Below are positions 10,300 to 19,847 of a stretch of DNA of 64,000 bases, piece by piece. Within the stretch, counting starts at the first letter, position 1. Every line of letters starts with the position of its first letter. A program made the position numbers and the translations under genes. This DNA comes from Hedera helix (taxonomy: Eukaryota > Streptophyta > Magnoliopsida > Apiales > Araliaceae), in assembly GCA_947179155.2 (NCBI GenBank), contig OX359280.1, positions 45,307,055 to 45,371,054 on the forward strand. The letters are read 5' to 3'. Under the pieces are notes generated by a model. The model did no database searches, was not told the DNA's origin, and saw only the letters and a list, made by a program, of their open reading frames with translations.

Positions 10300-11040
10300 A
10301 TAAAACTACTAAATTTTTATTATTTATGTAATATTAAATAATAAGAAATATTAATTAAGAAATTTATTATTTTTGGTATTTAAGGTGTAAAGAGTACACT
10401 AATTAACTATTAAATAGTTAATAATTAGATAAGATTGTTAATAAATATTAAATATGTGATTTATGTATTTAATAATAATATAAGAAAGATAAAGTAAATA
10501 AATAAATAATTTATTATTTAATTGAGAATTAAATAGTAGATAAAGATAGGTAATTAACTAATTATTATTTAATTATGATTAAATAATAATTAAAGAGAGA
10601 TAAAATTTATAAATTAATTAGTTATAAAGATAAGTAGTAATTATTTATTATTTAATTAGCATTAAATAATATTTAAAGAATGATTAAATTAAAGGATTAA
10701 TTATTTATTATTTAATTAATATTAAATAATATGTAAGGGTAAGTGATTAATTAATTATTATTTAATTAAGATTATGTAATAATTAAATGAGGATTAAATT
10801 AATAAACTAATTATTTATTATTTAGTTAAGATTAAATAATAATAAATGAGAATAAATAATAAATTAATTATTATTTAATTAATATTAAATAATAATTAAA
10901 GGCAATTAGATTAATATTTAATTAACTTTAAATAATAAATAAACATAATCAGTCATTATCTATTGTTAAATAATGACTAAAGGTAATTAAATAATTACTT
11001 TTTAATTACTATTAAATAGTAATTAAATAAAGGTAGAGTT
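10300..11040. repeat. Array of AT-rich hairpin units in Tekay-1 5' LTR
   Basis: About ten diverged units are spaced roughly 55-80 bases apart. Each contains an inverted repeat such as AATTATTATTTAAT, a short loop, then ATTAAATAATAATT (clearest near 10560). Spacers are short purine-rich pieces such as AAAGAGAGAT. The same block recurs in the 3' LTR (about 19860-20590) and, diverged, in two other Tekay-type LTRs in the window. The function is unknown. Confidence 0.8.
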
Positions 11041-11993
11041 AATAGAATAAAAATAATTTAATTAAACGATGATAATAAATTGTTTAAGGGTTTAATAAGT
11101 GTTTAACAATTAAGAAAGATAATATTGATTAATTAAATCATTAACATAAGATCAATTAGGTGTCTTATACGATTAATGATAGTCTATAAATTACATGTGT
11201 TATGCGATTAATTATTTGCGAGATAAATAGCATAGGTAAGTGTTTAAAGTGTTCGATTATATGATGTACTAATTGATAGGCCAACGTTACTAATGTTAGG
11301 TCATCAAGAGGAGTTTAAAATAAGCGAATTAGCGTAAGTCGACAATCAGGCAAGTTCTTTAACCTTACTCAAATTTTTATTGAGCAAGTTTCCTAACTCT
11401 ATTCAATACCATCGGGTTAATTCCTAAATCTTGAATTTATATTATATTGCAAGTTATTCCACAATAACATTATTGCAAATTGCACATATTATTTGAATTC
11501 ATATTCCATTCTTGAGTTATGAATTGATTAAAGAAAAAGTCTAAGTCATTTGTTCGGCTAGACCTATGTGAATTTTATTTTGAAAGCTATCCAAACCATA
11601 GTGGTGCGGATTCTTAGACTGAGAAGAACAACCCATAATGGGGAATAACCTAAGTATCGAACAAACGATACCAACAGAATAAATGTAATGCATATACATA
11701 TGGTACGAGAGGCTGATCCCCTCAAGTACACTTCTGCCAAGGTAACCTAAGAGGGTCAATCAAGTGACTGATTTCCTCAATAGTAGTTCATGGTCCATTT
11801 GACCACTCAACAGTTAAATAATCAATTGTCACTTCTTTCTTTTGTGCATTGATTCTATTGTTCATTGTTGAACTCCTTTTATTAAATCATTTAGTTGATA
11901 TTCCTATTCATTTGTGACATAATTCTTGTTATTCATTTAAATTGCTGAGCAAACTAGTTGCTCATACTTGCTATGTCAAAAAATATTTTGCAG

Positions 11994-12046
11994 CTAAACC
12001 TGAAGGATCGGGTAAAGATAAAGGCAAAGGAAAAGAGAAATTTTAA
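11994..12046 (+). CDS. Conserved 17-codon basic reading frame behind an acceptor-like site in the LTR
   Basis: After ATTTTGCAG, two bases are followed by 16 codons and a TAA, encoding KPEGSGKDKGKGKEKF. The same 53-base block, always behind an AG and with no length change, occurs in the solo LTR (50217-50269) and in Tekay-2 (35806-35858, 45728-45780). Many differences between copies are synonymous (AAA/AAG, GGA/GGT, TCG/TCT, CCT/CCC). Upstream of the AG, frame is not conserved between copies, so the AG looks like a 3' splice site and this a terminal exon. No upstream exon was identified, so the product is hypothetical. Confidence 0.5.
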
Positions 12047-12308
12047 TTATCTGGATAGCTGTTAGTCTATTTATATTTTGTTTAAGACTTATAAGATTGT
12101 AAAGCAAACACTGATATTATTTTGTAGTTTGTGATGTTTATTTTGGTAAAGGTTGTAGACCTTGGGACTAGAAAGCTATTGTAATAGACAACATATGTTT
12201 ACTTATTTTCCGCATTAGTATTAAATGTTGTTTAGCAGTGATTGTTCATATTTTTGCGTGAACACCAAATTCGAGGTAGTGGTACCTGAATTTGGGGGTG
12301 TCATAGGT

Positions 12309-12320
12309 TGGTATCAGAGC
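12309..12320 (+). other. Primer-binding site of Tekay-1, initiator tRNA-Met
   Basis: TGGTATCAGAGC lies three bases after the LTR end. This is the standard plant iMet primer site of chromoviruses and Ty1/copia elements. Confidence 0.95.
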
Positions 12321-12564
12321 TGTAGGTTATAAACTTTAGGATCTGCGAAACCTAGGTTAATTATAACCTTAGTATTATACTCATATTGAGTACGCTCGGA
12401 AATGGATCAAGAGATTCATTGGAGTTATTTTGTTTGGAGGTGGATTATGGAAATCCATCGAGCCGAGTTGTACATGATAAAATATCTTTTCATTTCATCA
12501 ATGAATATATTTTATTGCTGTACTTACATGCTGTTATTTTATCTTTCCCTGTTGTGACTGTAGG
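12321..12564 (+). other. Tekay-1 leader, probably containing an intron ending at the ORF1 start
   Basis: This stretch has no gene. Its last bases read TTTCCCTGTTGTGACTGTAG and are followed by G and the ORF1 ATG, a good match to a plant 3' splice site. The equivalent place in Tekay-2 ends TTTTATGATATAG, also one G before ATG, with a branch-point-like TACTAAC about 40 bases upstream. The donor was not identified. Confidence 0.45.
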
Positions 12565-13353
12565 ATGACAGAGATTGGGGAGCCGAGTCACATAGCAGAG
12601 GATACTGTTGTGGATAAACATATTGTCCATATCGAGCAGCCTACAGTGGAGCCTGCGGTAGTTGCACCTGAGGAGGATCCCGAGGAGGATCATGAGGCGG
12701 ATATTGAGGAACCAGTTTGGGGTGGAGTAATGAGGCCACGGAGTGAGGATGACTCAGAAATGCAACAGATTGTCGAGGAGGATTCAGATGAGGAGGTGCA
12801 GTATTATAACAATACGTCACCTGAGGAGTCAGCTGAGTATATAGATGGCATGGGCACGACTGCAAATGACATCATAGAAGAGCTGACCACTAAGAATGAA
12901 GAACTTGAGGGTAGAATTCAGCATCTTGAGGAACAAAATCAGATCCATCAGGAATTAGAAGATGGCTATAAGAGTGTGGCTTACCAGCTATCCTGTGAGG
13001 TAACTGAATTGAAAGAGGAACGTGATCAAGTGAAGCTGAGTCTGACGGAGCTTCAGGTGGAACATGAGGCCTTGAAGGCCAACTTTAACCTAGAAGTTGC
13101 GGAGAGAATCCGTGTAGAGGAAGCCTTGGATAGAGCTACCATGGTGGTGGACGAACTTGAGAGGGAAGTTCAAACTCGTGCAGTCAGGTTTGATCGTTTG
13201 AACTTTGTGTTTGACACTGCCTTTCACAGGATGAGGCATAGGATCCGAAGGTATCCTAGGGAGGAGGATCTCCACAGGCGCACCATCAGTCGCCGCGTAG
13301 CAGATATGATAGCCAGGCAGGAGCATGAGGATGCTATCCTTAGGGGATTATAG
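12565..13353 (+). CDS. ORF1 of Tekay-1: acidic, coiled-coil protein of unknown function
   Basis: The protein has 262 residues and matches no family I recognise. Residues 1-95 are very acidic (runs such as EEDPEEDHEADIEE) and include VWGGVMRP (51-58) and DGMGTTA (94-100). Residues about 103-204 are a strong coiled coil rich in E, L, Q and K. The C-terminal 60 residues are basic, with RHRIRRYPREEDLHRRTISR. The ORF1 of Tekay-2 shares the length class, both acidic motifs, the coil and the C-terminal TISR and DAI-RG segments, so the gene is retained across two diverged elements. There is no zinc finger, protease or membrane segment. It sits between the primer site and gag, preceded directly by an acceptor-like TAG. 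A Gag accessory, RNA-binding or host-interaction role is conjecture. Confidence 0.85.
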   Translation: MTEIGEPSHIAEDTVVDKHIVHIEQPTVEPAVVAPEEDPEEDHEADIEEPVWGGVMRPRSEDDSEMQQIVEEDSDEEVQYYNNTSPEESAEYIDGMGTTANDIIEELTTKNEELEGRIQHLEEQNQIHQELEDGYKSVAYQLSCEVTELKEERDQVKLSLTELQVEHEALKANFNLEVAERIRVEEALDRATMVVDELEREVQTRAVRFDRLNFVFDTAFHRMRHRIRRYPREEDLHRRTISRRVADMIARQEHEDAILRGL

Positions 13354-13751
13354 ATTCTATTAGCGCTATGATTGTAAATAGATGCAGTTTTGTTCCCACT
13401 TTTTTGTTGATAGTAGGAACAGTGGTATGCTATAAATCCCATCATGTTTGTTTTGACTTGGGATAGTATTAGACCTTGACTTTTGTTTCATAGAAGGGTA
13501 GGATGGTTTAAATCCCCACTTTTGTTCTCTAAGGGATATATATCAGCTAGATGATGCATGAGCATTTATAGCAGTATGCCGCGGGTTGTTACGTGATGTA
13601 TTAAACAGTGGTATATGAATATAAATGCAATTATGTTTGTTTAAATCAAAGGTGTTTGATTGATATTTTTTTAAATGTGTAACATCAGTAAAATGTGCAT
13701 AAAGTGTAATATACAAAATAATAAATATAAGGCTTTGTTTAATAACAGAGA
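13354..13751 (+). other. Tekay-1 spacer between ORF1 and gag-pol
   Basis: No gene. TGTAAATAGATGCAG (near 13374) is conserved in the same place in Tekay-2 and contains a possible donor GTAAAT. The spacer ends TTTAATAACAG, then AG and the gag-pol ATG. The Tekay-2 spacer ends TTTATAACAG before AAA-ATG. It looks like an intron or an internal leader. Confidence 0.45.
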
Positions 13752-16700
13752 ATGCCGCCAAGACGTGTACCCCGAATTCGACGTGTAGATGAAGTCGGAA
13801 ATAATGCTGAAAGGGAGGGAGACCCAATGAGGGCTTTTGCAACCATGCTGATGGAAATGATGCAGAATAGACCACCACCAGTTGTACCGCCAGAGGTACC
13901 GTCAGTTGTAAACCAACCAAGGACGCACTTAGCAAATTTTAAGGATTTTAAACTGGTAGGACCACCAGAATTTCATGGGTCTACAGATCCTATAGAGGCC
14001 CAGATTTGGATTGAAGAAATGGAGAAGGTGTTCGAGGTCGCACGGGTGGCCGAAGAACAGAAAACATCGTTTGCCACCTTTATGCTGAAAGGTGAAGCAA
14101 ACTACTGGTGGAAGGCGAACAAAGGAAGAGCTGGGGAGGGTATTATTTTATGGGCGCGTTTTAAAGAATTGTTCTTCGAGAACTATTTCCCTGATAGCAT
14201 GCAAAACAGAATGGAGATGAAGTTCTTAGATCTAAAGCAGGGAAATATGTCAGTGGCAGAGTACGCTGCAAAGTTTAACGAATTAGCTCGATTTGCTCCA
14301 CACCAGGTCGACACTGAGGCGAGGAAAGCACGAAGATTTGAGCAGGGTTTGAAGCCTTGGGTGTATAGCAGGGTTGCGGTTCTGAGAATCGACACATTTT
14401 CAGCATTATTGGAGAGGGCGATTATTGCCGAAGGAGGGAATGAAGCATTAGTGAAATATAACCAAGACAAGAAGAAGAAAGGTCACGATGGGCCTAGGGA
14501 AGGAACAGGAGGTAACAATCATAACAAAAGGAAGTGGAATGATAACCAGATGTCAGGAGGCAGTAAGACTGGAGGAGAAGCCAAGAAAGGCAACAAATGT
14601 GAAAAATGTGGGAAGAACCATTCTGGGGAATGCATGAAGGGCAAGGGGGTCTGTTATAACTGTGGGCAGCAAGGGCATATTGCTCCCCAATGCCCTAAAG
14701 GGAAGAGAAGCGGATGTTTTTCTTGCGGAGCGTTGAACCACCAAATTAAGGACTGCCCAAAGAAGAAGAATGACGTAGCTGGTGGAAATAGAAGCAACAA
14801 TAACAAGTTAACCATTGGAGGACCAGCCAGTCAACCGAACAGACCAACTGCACGCACCTTTAACATGACGGTTCAGGATGCTGTGGATTCTAAGGACGTA
14901 GTGTCAGGTATTCTTCCGATCAATAATATAAATGCTTATGTATTATTTGATTCGGGTGCTACCTGTTCATTTATATCTGAAGAATTTGCTAGGAGATTAA
15001 ATTTACCCCGAGAAAAATTAGAGAATCCTTTAAGTGTAGAAGTAGCTAACAAAGAAGTTATTATGGTAGAATATATTCATAGAAATTGTTGCGTTGAATT
15101 AAGAGGATTTAAACTTGGAGTGAACTTAATTCCAATTCTTTTGGGAGAGTTCGATGTCATTCTCGGTATGGATTGGTTATCGAATCACGAGGCATTGATT
15201 GACTGCCAGCAGAAAAGTATAACTCTGAAAACCCCAAGTAAGTTAAAAGTGATATTTCAAGGAAGTAAATCGCCGAGACAATATCGTTGTCTGACGATGA
15301 TACAAGCAAAGAAATTGCTAAGGAAGGGATGCGTGGGTTATCTGGCTCAGGTGGTTGATACTCGAAGAGTAGAGGGTGAACTGGGTCAGATACCTGTGGT
15401 ACGGGAATTCTCAGACGTTTTCCCAGATGAGATACCAGGTTTACCGCCAGATAGAGAAGTTGAGTTTAAAATTGAACTGGCACCAGGGACGACACCAATT
15501 TCGAAAGCACCATACAGAATGGCGCCAGTGGAATTGAAGGAACTGATAATACAACTGCAGGAGCTGCTAGATAAAGGATATATTCGGCCAAGTGTGTCTC
15601 CTTGGGGAGCACCAGTTTTATTTGTAAAGAAGAAGGACGGATCCCTAAGACTTTGTATCGACTATCGTGGGTTGAACAAAGTTACGATTAAAAATAGGTA
15701 CCCGCTACCCAGGATTGATGATCTGTTTGACCAACTTAAGGGAGCAAAGTATTTTTCAAAGATAGATTTAAGAACTGGTTACCATCAGTTGAAGGTGAGA
15801 GAAGAAGATGTACCGAAGATGGCATTCAGAACTCGTTACGGACATTTTGAGTTTTTGGTAATGTCGTTCGGTCTAACGAATGCGCCAGCAGCATTTATGG
15901 ATATGATGAATAGAGTGTTCAAGCCGTACTTGGACAAGTTTGTCGTTGTATTCATCGATGATATTTTGTTATACTCGAAGACAGAAGAGGAGCACGCTGA
16001 GCACTTAAGAGTGGTGTTGGAAACATTAAGGAGGGAAAAGCTGTATGCGAAATTCTCAAAGTGTGAATTTTGGCTACAAAGGGTACAGTTTCTGGGGCAT
16101 GTAATTGATAAGGAAGGTGTTTCGGTGGACCCAGCAAAGGTAGAGGCAGTTATCAATTGGGAGCAGCCGAAGACACCGACAGAAGTTAGAAGTTTCCTTG
16201 GGTTGGCGGGCTATTACCGAAGGTTCATTCAAGATTTTTCAAAAATAGCGACACCGCTAACCAACTTGACAAGAAAAACGGTTAAATTTGTATGGACGGA
16301 AAAGTGTGAAGCGAGTTTCATGGAACTTAAGAAGAAGCTTAGTGAAGCACCAGTGTTGTCATTACCTGACGATACTGGGGGTTTTGCGGTGTACAGCGAT
16401 GCGTCACTCAAGGGACTTGGTTGTGTGTTAATGCAACATGGAAAAGTAATTGCGTACGCATCAAGACAGCTGAAGGATTATGAGAAGGGATACCCAACTC
16501 ACGACCTGGAATTAGCAGCAGTAGTGTTCGCTTTAAAGATTTGGAGGCACTACTTGTATAGGGAGAAGTGTGAAATATACACAGACCATAAAAGTCTGAA
16601 GTATATTTTCACTCAAAAGGAGCTAAACATGAGGCAAAGACGATGGTTGGAATTGATCAAGGATTACGATTGTGAAATTCTGTATCATCCGGGTAAGGCC

Positions 16701-18287
16701 AATGTTGTAGCTGATGCTCTGAGCAGAAAGTCCAGGGAGAAGTTAGTAATGTTAACAACCCAAGAGGAAATGATAAGAGATATGGAAAGATTGGAGTTAG
16801 AGATAAAACATCTGAAGGGTTTAGATGAGAAACTGTTCGCGGTAGAAGCGAGTCCAACTTTATTAGATAAAGTAAAGGAGGCTCAAGAGAATGATGAAGA
16901 ATGTGTCAGTATCAGAAGAAGAATTTCAGAAGGGGAAGATTTGAAATACAAAGTGGATAACACAGGACTGTTAAGGTGTGAAGGAAGGATCTGGATACCG
17001 ACGGTGCCAGAATTGAGAGAAGAAATCTTGCAAGAAGCTCACAATACAAAGTACTCGATACACCCTGGGAGTACCAAGATGTATCAGGACTTACGTCAAT
17101 ATTTTTGGTGGCCAAATATGAAGAGAGAAGTGGCGGAGTGCGTTAGCCGATGTCTAACATGTCAGAAAGTTAAAGCAGAACATCAGAGACCGAGTGGATT
17201 GCTACAACCGTTGGAAATTCCGGAGTGGAAATGGGAGCATATCACGATGGACTTTGTGGTGGGACTTCCAGTTACTCAGAAGGGGTTTGATGCAATCTGG
17301 GTAATCGTGGATCGTTTGACAAAATCTGCACACTTTTTACCGATCAAGATCAGATATAGTCTAGAGCAGTTGGCGAAGTTGTATGTGAAGGAGATTGTGT
17401 CACGCCATGGAGTACCGGTGTCGATTGTGTCTGACAGAGATCCGCGCTTCACGTCGAAATTTTGGAGAGGTTTGCAAGAGAGATTGGGAACACAATTAAG
17501 GCTGAGTACGGCATATCATCCCCAAACCGATGGGCAGAGCGAGCGAACGATTCAAACGCTTGAAGACATGCTTAGAGCCTGTGTTATGGATTTGAAGGGC
17601 AATTGGGATGATCACCTACCTTTGGTGGAGTTTGCCTACAACAACAGTTACCATACTAGTATTGGCATGCCGCCCTATGAAGCACTTTATGGAAGAAAAT
17701 GTCGCACACCCTTGTGTTGGGATGAAGTTGGTGAACGAAAATTGTTAGGACCAGAGTTAGTCCAACAGACAGTAGAAATTGTGAAAGTCATCCGAGCAAG
17801 ATTAGTAGCTGCTCAGGATCGACAGAAGAAATATGCAGATGCGCATCGTCACAGCAGAGAGTTTGAAGTAGGAAGTTTTGTATTCCTAAAAGTATCGCCC
17901 TGGAAGGGAAAGATCAGATTCGGGAAGAAAGGGAAGCTAAGCCCTAGATTCGTAGGACCGTTTGAAGTGCTAAGAAGAATTGGTGAAGTAGCGTATGAGG
18001 TAGCACTACCTCCTAAGCTGGAACACATCCACAATGTGTTTCATGTGTCAGTATTACGACCTTACAAACCAGATTACAAGCACGTGATTTCCTTCGAGCC
18101 AATTCAAATCGAGAAAGATTTATCATATGAAGAAGTACCTGTCCAAATCGTCGACAGAAAAGAGCAGATACTGAGGAACAAGACCATATCTTCTGTGAAG
18201 GTGATCTGGAGAAATCATAACATTGAAGAAGCTACGTGGGAGCTTGAAGAAAAGATGAAAGAGAATTATCCTCACTTGTTTACTTGA
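13752..18287 (+). CDS. Gag-Pol polyprotein of Tekay-1 (Gag, protease, RT, RNase H, integrase, chromodomain-like)
   Basis: One 1511-residue frame without frameshift. Gag capsid spans roughly residues 60-240. Zinc knuckles lie at 283-294 (CEKCGKNHSGEC), 301-314 and 322-335. The protease has DSGA at 400-403. Reverse transcriptase spans about 585-770 with D672 and FIDD at 734-737. RNase H has D883, E920, D945 and D988. Integrase has HHCC at H1097, H1104, C1134 and C1137, and catalytic D1167, D1228 and E1264. A GPF-type module begins at 1402 and a chromodomain-like tail occupies about 1456-1508. All catalytic residues are present. The protein copies element RNA to DNA and integrates it; a chromodomain tail is thought to direct integration to marked chromatin. 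The start is the first ATG after an acceptor-like AG and matches the start in Tekay-2. Confidence 0.97.
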   Translation: MPPRRVPRIRRVDEVGNNAEREGDPMRAFATMLMEMMQNRPPPVVPPEVPSVVNQPRTHLANFKDFKLVGPPEFHGSTDPIEAQIWIEEMEKVFEVARVAEEQKTSFATFMLKGEANYWWKANKGRAGEGIILWARFKELFFENYFPDSMQNRMEMKFLDLKQGNMSVAEYAAKFNELARFAPHQVDTEARKARRFEQGLKPWVYSRVAVLRIDTFSALLERAIIAEGGNEALVKYNQDKKKKGHDGPREGTGGNNHNKRKWNDNQMSGGSKTGGEAKKGNKCEKCGKNHSGECMKGKGVCYNCGQQGHIAPQCPKGKRSGCFSCGALNHQIKDCPKKKNDVAGGNRSNNNKLTIGGPASQPNRPTARTFNMTVQDAVDSKDVVSGILPINNINAYVLFDSGATCSFISEEFARRLNLPREKLENPLSVEVANKEVIMVEYIHRNCCVELRGFKLGVNLIPILLGEFDVILGMDWLSNHEALIDCQQKSITLKTPSKLKVIFQGSKSPRQYRCLTMIQAKKLLRKGCVGYLAQVVDTRRVEGELGQIPVVREFSDVFPDEIPGLPPDREVEFKIELAPGTTPISKAPYRMAPVELKELIIQLQELLDKGYIRPSVSPWGAPVLFVKKKDGSLRLCIDYRGLNKVTIKNRYPLPRIDDLFDQLKGAKYFSKIDLRTGYHQLKVREEDVPKMAFRTRYGHFEFLVMSFGLTNAPAAFMDMMNRVFKPYLDKFVVVFIDDILLYSKTEEEHAEHLRVVLETLRREKLYAKFSKCEFWLQRVQFLGHVIDKEGVSVDPAKVEAVINWEQPKTPTEVRSFLGLAGYYRRFIQDFSKIATPLTNLTRKTVKFVWTEKCEASFMELKKKLSEAPVLSLPDDTGGFAVYSDASLKGLGCVLMQHGKVIAYASRQLKDYEKGYPTHDLELAAVVFALKIWRHYLYREKCEIYTDHKSLKYIFTQKELNMRQRRWLELIKDYDCEILYHPGKANVVADALSRKSREKLVMLTTQEEMIRDMERLELEIKHLKGLDEKLFAVEASPTLLDKVKEAQENDEECVSIRRRISEGEDLKYKVDNTGLLRCEGRIWIPTVPELREEILQEAHNTKYSIHPGSTKMYQDLRQYFWWPNMKREVAECVSRCLTCQKVKAEHQRPSGLLQPLEIPEWKWEHITMDFVVGLPVTQKGFDAIWVIVDRLTKSAHFLPIKIRYSLEQLAKLYVKEIVSRHGVPVSIVSDRDPRFTSKFWRGLQERLGTQLRLSTAYHPQTDGQSERTIQTLEDMLRACVMDLKGNWDDHLPLVEFAYNNSYHTSIGMPPYEALYGRKCRTPLCWDEVGERKLLGPELVQQTVEIVKVIRARLVAAQDRQKKYADAHRHSREFEVGSFVFLKVSPWKGKIRFGKKGKLSPRFVGPFEVLRRIGEVAYEVALPPKLEHIHNVFHVSVLRPYKPDYKHVISFEPIQIEKDLSYEEVPVQIVDRKEQILRNKTISSVKVIWRNHNIEEATWELEEKMKENYPHLFT

Positions 18288-18300
18288 ACCTTGTAATAGT

Positions 18301-18336
18301 GATTCCGAGGAGGGAATCCTTATAAGGGGGGGAGAA
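18301..18336 (+). promoter_or_regulatory. Stem-loop and polypurine tract of Tekay-1
   Basis: GATTCC-GAGGAG-GGAATC (18301-18318) can form a six-base-pair stem. It is followed by the polypurine tract AAGGGGGGGAGAA (18324-18336) that primes plus-strand DNA and abuts the LTR start. Tekay-2 has the equivalent AATTCC/GGAATT stem, and RLG-3 a weaker version. Confidence 0.8.
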
Positions 18337-19054
18337 TGTAATGACCGAGGAAAAATTCGGGTCATTTAATTTTTTTATTATTTAAATATTAATGAAATAA
18401 ATTTCCATGAGTATATATTTGAGCATTTGTGATTAAAGCTAATGTTAAAATTGACTAAGCTTGGGTTAAGCCTTGTTTGGCATTTGTAAAGGGTAGTAAC
18501 TGTTGAGTTATCAATGAGGAATTTAATTAAAGTAAGATTAAATGATTATTTGAACAATTAAATAATTAAGTTAATTATTTAATTGTAAAGCAAGGCTTAT
18601 CTTTTAGTTATTTAATCTAAGTTATTAATTTAACAAGGGTAATTAGAGGGGAAATGAAATTTAATAATTTCATTTTTGCAAATTGAGTAATTATCTATTT
18701 TATGTTGGACTTTGATCAATACTAATTTGGGCCATCTTCTTTCATTTTCGGATGGGGTTTAGTTTGGGCCAAATGATGTTCAGGGTTTGTAAAACCAAAA
18801 TGAGAGAATACTTCTTTAATTCAATTAAGTCATTGGGACAATTAAATTGGGACACAATTTACGTAAAAGGGAAGAAAAATCTGTGAAAGAAGGACAGCAG
18901 TGACCATGCGCTGTCTGTGAGAGTTGGTGGACAGGGAGTGGCTAATTGATAGACTGATGGATTGGACCAAAGGAATGGAGGGAAATTGCTCTTATATTAT
19001 CCAAGTCGGTATATTTCTTCTCTTCCTCATTTTATTTGCTACGTTCTTAAGTTC

Positions 19055-19087
<33 letters not shown>

Positions 19088-19626
19088 ACTGCATAGTGAA
19101 GGAAAGAGTAAGAAGGCTTGGAGCTAGTTGTTCATGAAATCTCCTTTCATCTCATACTTTGGAAAACAAAGGAAGATAGCAATAAAATCCAAGAGGTAAT
19201 ATTCTTAACAAATTTTTGATTGAGCTTGTGATGGAAATGTTAGTCATTTTTTAGCAACGTTGGATTGTTGATTATGTTTAGTCAAGCATGTTTGGTTGTG
19301 TTGTTTATGGTTTTAGTGGTGTTGAAAACCAAGAAAGGTTTGATGGTGTAAGAATGGAACAATGATGGAGCATAAATGTTCTATGTTCTTTGAAATATGC
19401 TTGGATGCTAACATGCCCACAGTGTACTTGTTAGAATGTCTAAGAGATGTATTATTTGCTAACAATGGTTTAAAAAGGATGAAATGGTAATGCAGATTAC
19501 TTTTATTATGATCATGCAAGAAGGATTTTCGTAATGTATGATAATGATAGCTAAATCAAGTATATAGATGTAGTATGTTCAATGTGTTTGTATTTTTTTT
19601 AGCATGCCAAAGGAAAAATGATAAAT

Positions 19627-19673
<47 letters not shown>

Positions 19674-19787
19674 GTATTGTTGCTTCACATCCGAAAGTGG
19701 CTTGTTTTACCAAAAACTGTACAGGGCTGTTTGTATTACCGAAACAGTGGCCGCGTAGCTTTTGACACCAATCGGTAAAATAATAAT

Positions 19788-19847
<60 letters not shown>

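Larger units (their letters stand above)
8786..12305 (+). repeat. 5' LTR of Tekay-1
   Basis: The LTR is 3520 bp, starting TGTAATGACC and ending GTGTCATA, where the 3' LTR has GTGTCACA. In order it holds a (GA)n tract near 9508, a (TA)n tract (10080-10146), a GC-richer segment (10147-10250), a second short (AT)n, an AT-rich hairpin array (about 10300-11040), a conserved core containing GAGGCTGATCCCCTC near 11708, a near-palindrome GAGCAAACTAGTTGCTC (11947-11963) and a 17-codon frame (11994-12046). The promoter position is unknown; the GC-richer segment is a candidate. Confidence 0.95.
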
